A stretch of 28,394 nt of DNA. Origin: Fimenecus sp964527585. Its GTDB lineage: Bacteria > Bacillota > Clostridia > Oscillospirales > Acutalibacteraceae. Where the stretch lies: the NCBI GenBank assembly GCA_964527585.1, contig CAZGPE010000021.1:1-28394 (forward strand), read 5' to 3'. The notes beneath the pieces are model-generated. The model did no database searches. It was not told the origin of the DNA and was given only the letters and a program-made list of their open reading frames with translations. This document shows, piece by piece, positions 16,603-22,751 of the stretch. Made by a program: the position numbers and the translations under genes. Every line of letters begins with the position of its first letter. Within the stretch, counting starts at the first letter, position 1.

Positions 16603-16621
16603 GGGCGGCGTTTCGCCGCCC
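16603..16621 (+). repeat. Short GC-rich palindrome, REP-like interspersed element
   Basis: Perfect 8-bp stem GGGCGGCG (16603-16610) with CGCCGCCC (16614-16621), loop TTT, preceded by CCGTAG and followed by GTTTTT. It is strikingly GC-rich in an AT-rich spacer and is separate from the operon terminator 45 bases upstream. From memory, elements of the form GTAGGGGCG...CGCCC occur in many copies in clostridial genomes. It could also act as a second terminator. Apart from this and the xre promoter, I see nothing in 16559-16792. Confidence 0.6.
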
Positions 16622-16733
16622 GTTTTTATCTTATTTGAGTTTATGATATGAAGTATCTTTCCTAATTGGCGTAATTAATAAACATCTCAACTGTTCACCC
16701 GATAAATTATGATACAATTTAACACAAATAACA

Positions 16734-16762
16734 TTGACTTTGGCGTAAGAAAGATTTATAAT
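16734..16762 (+). promoter_or_regulatory. Sigma-A promoter of the XRE regulator gene
   Basis: TTGACT (16734-16739), 17-bp spacer, perfect TATAAT (16757-16762), about 30 bases before ATG 16793. Confidence 0.82.
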
Positions 16763-16792
16763 GATTATACTAAAAAAGAAAACGGTGATTAA

Positions 16793-17158
16793 ATGCTTTC
16801 TCAACAGTTAAAAACGATAAGAAAAGCCAATAAGTATACTCAGCAGACTCTTGCAGATACTTTAGGTATTGAGCGTTCGACTTACGCATCTTATGAAACG
16901 GGAAGAAATAAACCAGATATAACTCTTCTTAAAAGAATTGCGGATCTTTTCGAAGTCCCGATTGATGTCATTTTGGAAATTGATCCTCAGAAAGAATGTG
17001 ATTTTGCGGATATGAAGCGTGAATATCAGGAAAAGAATAAGCAGATTATAAGCACGGTTTCCGATGAAGAGAAAGAAATTCTTGGAATGTTCCGTCTTTT
17101 ATCAAGCGAAAACAAAGAATATTTGCATAATCTTTTGATTGAAAAGTCTAAAAAATAA
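16793..17158 (+). CDS. XRE-family transcriptional regulator
   Basis: A 121-residue DNA-binding protein with an N-terminal Cro/C1-type helix-turn-helix (about residues 5-62). Its core is LKTIRKANKYTQQTLADTLG followed by IERSTYASYETGRNKPD and LLKRIADLFEVPIDVIL. The C-terminal 55 residues are charged and probably helical, with no recognisable enzymatic or ligand-binding domain; they may serve for dimerisation. A weak GGTGAT precedes ATG 16793, but the promoter is strong. It stands alone between the iol operon and the convergent alr gene. Its target is unknown. The iol operon lacks a linked regulator, so control of iol is possible but unsupported. Confidence 0.9.
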   Translation: MLSQQLKTIRKANKYTQQTLADTLGIERSTYASYETGRNKPDITLLKRIADLFEVPIDVILEIDPQKECDFADMKREYQEKNKQIISTVSDEEKEILGMFRLLSSENKEYLHNLLIEKSKK

Positions 17159-17163
17159 AAAAT

Positions 17164-17190
17164 TCCCTGTGTTTTAATTAAACACAGGGA
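17164..17190 (-). terminator. Terminator between xre and alr
   Basis: 11-bp stem TCCCTGTGTTT (17164-17174) with AAACACAGGGA (17180-17190), loop TAATT. The minus strand has a long T-rich tail (complement of the A run ending near 17162), making it a good terminator for alr. The plus-strand tail is weaker but may still end xre. Confidence 0.85.
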
Positions 17191-17194
17191 TTAC

Positions 17195-18352
17195 TTATTT
17201 ATTAAGGTAATTTACAATTTGAGAAATTTTACCGTTTTTAATATAAACTCTCGGAACACGCATATTTATTCCGCAGCAGAATTCATAGTTAAACGAACCG
17301 GCTTGATTTGAAACTTCTTCGACGGTGATTTGTCTGTCGCCGCTTTTTCCGATGATAATTACCTCGTCGCCTTGCTTAACATTCATTCCGGTAACATCAA
17401 TCATAAGCTGATCCATACAAACTCTGCCGATGATTTTCGCAAATTGACCGTTTACCAAAACTTTTCCTTTGTTTGAAAGGCTTCTGGGGTATCCGTCGCC
17501 GTATCCGATTGAAACGGTGGCGATTTCGGTTTCTTTATCGGTTGTATAGGTGCTGCCGTAACTTACGGTGAAGCCTTCGGGTACTTTTTTGACGAAGGTG
17601 ATATGGCTTATGAGTTCCATTGCAGGCTGTAAAGGAAATTGCTTGTCAACTTCATCGGAAGGATAAAGTCCGTAAGTCATAATTCCGACTCGTACCATAT
17701 CGAGAAAATCGCTGTTATAGTCGATTATGCCGGCGCTGTTGTCCATATGTTTTATCGGAATTTTAATTCCGTAGGAATCCAGTTTTTCCAAGAAATCGAG
17801 ATATATTTTTTTCTGTTTATCACAGGAAGTTTTATCTTTTTCATCGGCACAGGCAAAATGGGTGAAAATTCCGTCAATTTCAATATTGGGCAGTTCGGAA
17901 ATCTTTTTGATTTCTTCAATGCTTTCGCTGTTGGGTTGAAAACCGAGTCTGCCCATTCCCGTGTCGATTTTTATATGAATCTTTGCGGTTTCGTTCATCT
18001 GAACTGCTTTTTCGGAGAGGGCAAGAGCATTTTCGTATTTGAAAACCGCATGGCAAATTCCGTAGTTTATGATACTTTCGTAATCTTCGGGAAAAACATA
18101 TCCGAGAATAAGTATCGGTTTATCAATTCCGCTTTTCCTCAGTTGCAAAGCTTCTTCAACCGTTGCGACGCCGAACGCATCGACACCGATTTCTTCAAGC
18201 GCCTTTGATACGGGAACCGCTCCGTGCCCGTAAGCATCGGTTTTAACGATTGCCATAACATCGACGGAAGGCCCGACTTTTTCCATAACCTGTCGGACAT
18301 TTCGGCATATTGCATCAAGATTTATTTGTGCATAAACTCTTTTCGGTAACAT
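17195..18352 (-). CDS. alr: Alanine racemase
   Basis: A 385-residue PLP-dependent enzyme that interconverts L- and D-alanine for peptidoglycan. The PLP lysine is K37 in AIVKTDAYGHG. The second catalytic tyrosine is in VSYGSTY, where arginine is more usual before TY. Other family segments are IKIDTGMGRLGF, HMDNSAG, VRVGIMTYGLYPS, IGYGDGYPRSL, GRVCMDQLMIDVT and RVPRVY near the end. The fold is an N-terminal TIM barrel plus C-terminal beta domain. ATG 18352 follows GGAAAGAG by about 9 bases. It has its own promoter and terminator and is a single-gene unit. Length is normal for the family. Confidence 0.96.
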   Translation of the reverse strand: MLPKRVYAQINLDAICRNVRQVMEKVGPSVDVMAIVKTDAYGHGAVPVSKALEEIGVDAFGVATVEEALQLRKSGIDKPILILGYVFPEDYESIINYGICHAVFKYENALALSEKAVQMNETAKIHIKIDTGMGRLGFQPNSESIEEIKKISELPNIEIDGIFTHFACADEKDKTSCDKQKKIYLDFLEKLDSYGIKIPIKHMDNSAGIIDYNSDFLDMVRVGIMTYGLYPSDEVDKQFPLQPAMELISHITFVKKVPEGFTVSYGSTYTTDKETEIATVSIGYGDGYPRSLSNKGKVLVNGQFAKIIGRVCMDQLMIDVTGMNVKQGDEVIIIGKSGDRQITVEEVSNQAGSFNYEFCCGINMRVPRVYIKNGKISQIVNYLNK

Positions 18353-18385
18353 AATAGGACTCTTTCCTGTAATTTTATCAATAAA

Positions 18386-18414
18386 ATTATAGTATAAAGT
18401 TTTCTTAAAGTAAA
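18386..18414 (-). promoter_or_regulatory. Sigma-A promoter of alr
   Basis: On the minus strand, a -35 TTTACT (18409-18414), a 17-bp spacer and -10 TATAAT (18386-18391), about 33 bases before ATG 18352. Confidence 0.7.
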
Positions 18415-18472
18415 GAAAAGTTTAATCGGCGTGTGTGATTTTATATAAAAATCTCTGCTTTGAGCGATTCGG

Positions 18473-18501
18473 TTGATATTTTTCGGTTTTTGTAATATTA
18501 T
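18473..18501 (+). promoter_or_regulatory. Possible sigma-A promoter of rlmA
   Basis: TTGATA (18473-18478), 17-bp spacer, TATTAT (18496-18501). The predicted start of transcription is only about 10 bases before ATG 18518, giving a very short leader. Confidence 0.5.
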
Positions 18502-18517
18502 TGTATCGGTGATTAAA

Positions 18518-19315
18518 ATGTTTGTATGCCCGAAATGCAGAAATGAATTGAAAAAATCGGGAGATTCGCTTGTGTGCGCTAACGGTCATTGTTTTGATAT
18601 TGCCAAAAGCGGTTATGTGAATTTGCTGCTGAAAAACAGTTCCGGAAATCACGGCGACAATAAACTTATGGCAAGAGCAAGGCGGGATTTTCTCGATAAA
18701 GGATATTATTCTCCGCTGAGAGATGCGCTTGTCGGTGTTTTAAGCGAATTTTGTGAAAAAGGCGATGTGGTTGTAGATTGCGGCTGCGGTGAAGGATATT
18801 ATACTTCTGCGATTGCCGAAAGTCTCGGTTATGCCTGTATGTGCGGATTTGATATTTCAAAAGATGCGCTTGCAATTGCCTCGAAAAGAAGCAAAAATGT
18901 CGAGTATGCCGTTGCAAGCTCGTTCGACATTCCGCTCAACGATAAAACCGCAGATATTATTCTTGAAATCTTTTCTCCCCACAGCGAGAAAGAGTTTAAG
19001 CGTATTTTGAAGCCGAACGGTTTAATGGTAATGGTAATTCCTCTCGAAGAGCACCTTTTCGCACTTAAAAAGGCGATATACGATACCGCATATAAAAATG
19101 AACTTTCGGATTACGAAATTGACGGATTCGATTTGATAAAAAGCGAAAAAATCGAGTATGAAATTGAACTTAACCGTAACGAAGATATTAAAAATTTATT
19201 TTGTATGACTCCGTATTATTACAAAACAGGCGTGAAAGAGCAGGCAAGGTTAAATACTTTACGGCAAATAACAACCGAAGTCGGTTTTAATATACTTGTT
19301 TATAAAAAACATTGA
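18518..19315 (+). CDS. rlmA: 23S rRNA guanine-N1 methyltransferase, RlmA family
   Basis: A 265-residue SAM-dependent methyltransferase of the RlmA/RrmA family, which methylates G745 or G748 in helix 35 of 23S rRNA; the Gram-positive type (G748) affects tylosin sensitivity. The N-terminal zinc finger has C4, C7, C20 and H24 (FVCPKCRNEL, CANGHC). It is followed by FDIAKSGYVNLLL, then RRDFLDKGYYSPLRDAL and SAM motif I VVDCGCGEGYYTSAIAE. The end FCMTPYYYKT matches the family. The reading from 18473 adds 15 residues ahead of the zinc finger and overlaps the predicted promoter, so ATG 18518 is preferred. The ribosome site is weak (CGGTGAT). Which guanine is modified cannot be read from sequence. 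Confidence 0.9.
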   Translation: MFVCPKCRNELKKSGDSLVCANGHCFDIAKSGYVNLLLKNSSGNHGDNKLMARARRDFLDKGYYSPLRDALVGVLSEFCEKGDVVVDCGCGEGYYTSAIAESLGYACMCGFDISKDALAIASKRSKNVEYAVASSFDIPLNDKTADIILEIFSPHSEKEFKRILKPNGLMVMVIPLEEHLFALKKAIYDTAYKNELSDYEIDGFDLIKSEKIEYEIELNRNEDIKNLFCMTPYYYKTGVKEQARLNTLRQITTEVGFNILVYKKH

Positions 19316-19321
19316 GTGATA

Positions 19322-19350
19322 TTGCAGTTTTACAATATTTAATGTATAAT
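19322..19350 (+). promoter_or_regulatory. Sigma-A promoter of the zapA operon
   Basis: TTGCAG (19322-19327), 17-bp spacer, perfect TATAAT (19345-19350). It gives a leader of about 47 bases before the zapA ATG at 19404. Confidence 0.72.
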
Positions 19351-19403
19351 AAAGGGTAATTAAAAAATCGGCAAAAACAAAAAGAATTTGAGGTGCTTTT
19401 ACA

Positions 19404-19763
19404 ATGGAAAAAAATAGCGTCAAAATTAACATAGCAGGTGTCGAATATTCTCTCAAAACCGATGAAAGTGTTGAGTTTACTCAGCAGCTTGCAACGGAAA
19501 TCAATTCGAAAATAGAGGAAATAAAAGCGGGCAACCCCTTTATTTCAACAAGTCAGATTGCGGTTTTAATTGCACTTGAATACGGATGCAGCTGCAAAAA
19601 AGCCGAAAAGAAAATCGAAGATTTGCGTAACGATATGAAATTCTATCTTGAAGATACCGCAAAAGCACAGTCCGAAAGAGATTTCTACAAAAGAGAAATC
19701 GAAAGAATGAAAGAGGACGCAAAAGCAAAATCAAATCAGATTAACCTCTTTTCAAACGACTGA
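19404..19763 (+). CDS. zapA: Cell division protein ZapA
   Basis: A 119-residue cytoplasmic protein that binds FtsZ and bundles its filaments. The N-terminal ZapA domain reads VKINIAGVEYSLKTDES, then IKAGNPFISTSQIAVLIALE. After about residue 65 it becomes a long charged coiled coil (KKAEKKIEDLRNDM to the end), the dimerisation/tetramerisation part. GAGGTG lies about 9 bases before ATG 19404. It heads a five-gene run and its stop TGA shares a base with the next start (TGATG). Association of zapA with a U32-family gene is common in Firmicutes, to my knowledge. Confidence 0.92.
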   Translation: MEKNSVKINIAGVEYSLKTDESVEFTQQLATEINSKIEEIKAGNPFISTSQIAVLIALEYGCSCKKAEKKIEDLRNDMKFYLEDTAKAQSERDFYKREIERMKEDAKAKSNQINLFSND

Positions 19764-21787
19764 TGGGAACTGAAATATTAGCTCCTGCGGGAAACTTCGA
19801 AGCGCTTGAAGCTGCGGTGAGAAGCGGCGCCGATGCCGTTTATTTCGGTACCGGAATTTTCAACGCAAGAAGGAATGCGGGAAATTTTGACTTTGAAGAA
19901 CTTGAAAAAGCAATAAGATACTGTCATTTGCACGGGGTGAAATGCCATATTACGCTCAACACTCTTGTTTCCGACAGCGAAATAGGAGCACTTGAAGAAA
20001 CGGTAAAACATTTGTGCCGTTGCGGAGCGGATGCTTTTATAATTCAGGACCTTGCGGTTGCGAAAATCGTCCGCAGTATTTGTCCCGAAATCGAAATGCA
20101 CGCTTCAACTCAACTTTCGACCGGAACTTTGCAGGGGATTAAACTGTTGAGCAAACTCGGATTTTCCCGTGCGGTTTTACCGAGGGAACTTTCGAAAAAA
20201 GAAATCCTGAAAATAGCGAAAGATTCACCGATTGAACTTGAAGTTTTTGTTCACGGAGCGCTTTGTATGAGCGTATCGGGACAGTGCCTTTTAAGTGCGA
20301 TGCTCGGTTCGAGAAGCGGAAACCGAGGCCTTTGTGCTCAGCCGTGCAGATTGCCGTTTGCCGTTAAAGGCGGAACCGGTACGGATTTGAGTTTGAAAGA
20401 TCTGTCTCTTATAGACTGCTTAAAAGAACTTGCCGATATGGGTATTGCTTCGTTCAAAATCGAAGGGCGAATGAAACGCCCCGAATATGTTGCTGCCGCC
20501 GTTACTTCATGCAGAGAAAGTTTGAACGGAAAATACAGTGCGCAGCGCAGAAACGAACTTAAGTCTCTTTTTTCCCGTTCCGGATTTACACAAGGTTATT
20601 ACGAAGCCGCTCTCGGAAGAGATATGTTCGGCAAAAGGGAAAAAGAAAATGTTACATCGGCAACGAACGAACTTTTGAAAAAATATTCGAAAATATACGA
20701 AAAAGAAACACCTTGCCGAAAGGTCGATTTTGTGTTTTCCGCCGTAGAAAACGAAATGCCGACTTTAACGGCGAAATCGGACGGAAAATGCGTGTTTGTT
20801 AAAGGTGAGACGGCTGTTGAGAAAGCGATTTCGAAACCTCTCGGTGAAGAAACCGTGATAAAACAACTTGAAAAATGTGGCGGTACGGCGTTTTACTGCG
20901 GTGAAATTCACTGCGATACAGACGAAAACATAAGCGTTCCCGTATCGGTATTGAATTCACTTCGAAGAACTGCACTTGCCGAACTTGAAAATAAAATTAC
21001 CGAAACGCCTCAAAGACAAATAAACGAATATGAACACAATTACCGCAACAGACACTCCGAAAAAAGAGAACTGTACCTTGTTTTTTCGAAAACCGATGCC
21101 ATACCGGAAAATGCGGTTTATGACAGGATTTTTCTTCCGTTGGATACCGATAGGGAAATTATCGAAAAATATTCGGCCGGCGTTTGTATTCCGAGAGGAA
21201 TTTTTTCGAATTCCGAAGCGATAACGGAAAAGCTCCGAAAGAGCGGGGCCGAATACGCCCTATGCAATACGCTTGATGCGGTTGCCGTTGCAAACGAAGC
21301 GAATGTCGAGGCGGTAGGCGGACCGTTTTTGAATGTTTTCAATTCCGTTTCGGCAGATGAATTGAAACAACTCGGAATGAATTCGTGCATTTTGTCATAC
21401 GAATTGACAGTACAGCAAATCGCTTCAATGAAAAGCACGGTGAAAAGAGGCTGTGCTGTATACGGACGCACGCCGCTTATGCTTACGAGAAATTGCCCGA
21501 TTAAAAACGCAAAGACCTGTAAAGAATGTAAGATGAGCAGTTCTCTGTGCGACAGAAAAGGTATAAATTTCCCCGTAATTTGCGAAAACGGTTTTTCTCA
21601 GGTTCTTAATTCAAGACCGACATATATGCTCGACAGACTTGATGAAATTAAAAATACCGATTTCGATGTGATATATTTTACAAACGAAACAAAGCAACAG
21701 GCTAAAAAAATTCTCGATGCGTATAAGTCTTCTGCTAAGCCTGAGGGTGAGTTTACGAGAGGACTTTATTACAGAGGTGTTGAATAA
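19763..21787 (+). CDS. U32-family protein (RlhA/TrhP-like RNA hydroxylation factor, long form)
   Basis: A 674-residue protein annotated historically as peptidase U32. Characterised relatives (E. coli RlhA, TrhP) use prephenate and an iron-sulphur centre to hydroxylate cytidine in 23S rRNA or uridine in tRNA, so a peptidase role is doubtful. The N-terminal barrel begins EILAPAGNFEALEAAVRSGA. The signature region carries C168, C175, C191 and C195, spaced as in the proposed cluster site (GALCMSVSGQC, RGLCAQPC). The C-terminal half contains a divergent DUF3656-like region and a second cysteine group, C578, C586, C589 and C596, whose role I cannot assign. The start shares one base with the zapA stop, and the stop overlaps the dut start by one base, indicating translational coupling. 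The RNA target is not determinable here. Confidence 0.88.
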   Translation: MGTEILAPAGNFEALEAAVRSGADAVYFGTGIFNARRNAGNFDFEELEKAIRYCHLHGVKCHITLNTLVSDSEIGALEETVKHLCRCGADAFIIQDLAVAKIVRSICPEIEMHASTQLSTGTLQGIKLLSKLGFSRAVLPRELSKKEILKIAKDSPIELEVFVHGALCMSVSGQCLLSAMLGSRSGNRGLCAQPCRLPFAVKGGTGTDLSLKDLSLIDCLKELADMGIASFKIEGRMKRPEYVAAAVTSCRESLNGKYSAQRRNELKSLFSRSGFTQGYYEAALGRDMFGKREKENVTSATNELLKKYSKIYEKETPCRKVDFVFSAVENEMPTLTAKSDGKCVFVKGETAVEKAISKPLGEETVIKQLEKCGGTAFYCGEIHCDTDENISVPVSVLNSLRRTALAELENKITETPQRQINEYEHNYRNRHSEKRELYLVFSKTDAIPENAVYDRIFLPLDTDREIIEKYSAGVCIPRGIFSNSEAITEKLRKSGAEYALCNTLDAVAVANEANVEAVGGPFLNVFNSVSADELKQLGMNSCILSYELTVQQIASMKSTVKRGCAVYGRTPLMLTRNCPIKNAKTCKECKMSSSLCDRKGINFPVICENGFSQVLNSRPTYMLDRLDEIKNTDFDVIYFTNETKQQAKKILDAYKSSAKPEGEFTRGLYYRGVE

Positions 21788-22230
21788 TGAAAGAATTAAA
21801 AATCAAAAAAGTACGCCCCGAAGCAAAACTTCCCTTCAGAGCGACAGAGGGTTCGGCAGGATGCGATTTATATGCCTGCATAAGCGAACCTATTGTTTTG
21901 AAAAAAGGTGAAACCGCAGTTATTCCGACGGGAATCGCAATCGGAATCGACGATCCGCATTATGCGGCGTTTATATATGCCAGAAGCGGTCTTGCGATAA
22001 AGCACGGAATAGGACTTTTGAACTCCGTAGGTGTTATCGACAGCGATTACAGAGGGGAGATATGCGTCGGTGTTATAAACCAAATCGACACCCCTTATGA
22101 AATTAAGCCGTTCGAAAGAATCGCTCAAATGGTAATCGAACCCGTAGCACTTCCGCAATTCAAAGAAGTGCGGGACCTTGACGAAACAGAGCGTGGAGCC
22201 GGAGGTTTCGGTTCTACGGGAACAAAATAA
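21787..22230 (+). CDS. dut: Deoxyuridine 5'-triphosphate nucleotidohydrolase
   Basis: A 147-residue trimeric dUTPase that converts dUTP to dUMP and pyrophosphate, keeping uracil out of DNA and supplying dUMP for thymidylate. All five family motifs are visible: EGSAGCDLYA, ARSGLAIKHG, GVIDSDYRGEI with the catalytic aspartate, ERIAQMVIEPV, and the C-terminal glycine-rich lid ERGAGGFGSTG. Length is standard. ATG 21787 overlaps the last base of the U32 stop TAA. A secreted dockerin-like gene starts 13 bases later. Confidence 0.97.
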   Translation: MKELKIKKVRPEAKLPFRATEGSAGCDLYACISEPIVLKKGETAVIPTGIAIGIDDPHYAAFIYARSGLAIKHGIGLLNSVGVIDSDYRGEICVGVINQIDTPYEIKPFERIAQMVIEPVALPQFKEVRDLDETERGAGGFGSTGTK

Positions 22231-22243
22231 CGGAGAAAACGCA

Positions 22244-22738
22244 ATGAAAAATAAATTTGCTGTTATAATATCGGCTTTTTTGATAATTGCTTTGTCAGTA
22301 AGTATTACACTTTCATCATTTGCGGGAGCGGGAAATGTCAAAGGCGATGTCGACCTTGACGGAAAACTTACGGTCAGAGATGCTAAGTGTGTGCTTAAAT
22401 ATAAAGCGGGACTTGTTCAATTAAGTTCTTCGCAAAAGAAAAATGCCGATGCGAACTCGGACGGAGATATTACTTTGGCGGATGCAAGATATATTCTCGA
22501 AGCAATTGTCGGACTGAGAGTGTTGAGCAATGTGGATTTAGGCTCAAGTGAGTTGAATTCCGACGGGTATTTTGATATTGACGAAGAAAGCACTGCGGTT
22601 GAAACGACAACTTCGGTAATTACACAAACGACACAAAAGATAACACAGACAACTACCGAAAAAAGCAATATGAATGTAGGTGGCGGTGATATTGAAAAAG
22701 ATACCACCGGTGATGCGATAATTGATTGGCGAGACTGA
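22244..22738 (+). CDS. Small secreted dockerin-like protein with four EF-hand-type loops
   Basis: A 164-residue protein with a signal peptide (basic MKNK, hydrophobic 6-24, probable cleavage near SSFAGA). A type I dockerin-like module at about 33-92 has two perfect calcium loops, D35-D46 (DVDLDGKLTVRD) and D69-D80 (DANSDGDITLAD), each followed by the usual helix. Two more EF-like loops follow: E103-E114 (ELNSDGYFDIDE), and D153-D164 (DTTGDAIIDWRD), which ends exactly at the last residue. Between them is a threonine-rich linker (about 116-140). There is no catalytic or carbohydrate-binding domain. Dockerins bind cohesins in cellulosomes, but stand-alone ones may do other work. ATG 22244 has GGAG 8 bases upstream; a reading from 22178 lies inside dut. 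The pseudokinase gene starts 13 bases after its stop. Confidence 0.85.
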   Translation: MKNKFAVIISAFLIIALSVSITLSSFAGAGNVKGDVDLDGKLTVRDAKCVLKYKAGLVQLSSSQKKNADANSDGDITLADARYILEAIVGLRVLSNVDLGSSELNSDGYFDIDEESTAVETTTSVITQTTQKITQTTTEKSNMNVGGGDIEKDTTGDAIIDWRD

Positions 22739-22751
22739 ACGGAGGAATTGT

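Noticed and set aside
16527..16621. Two hairpins after iolG as a riboswitch or CRISPR remnant
   Set aside because: The first is a plain terminator. The second is a simple palindrome with no repeat-spacer pattern and no known riboswitch core.
16701..16720. AAATTATGAT shared by the xre upstream region and the iol leader, as a common XRE operator
   Set aside because: A 10-base AT-rich match between two AT-rich spacers is not unlikely by chance, and the dyad seen in the iol copy is not repeated in the xre copy.
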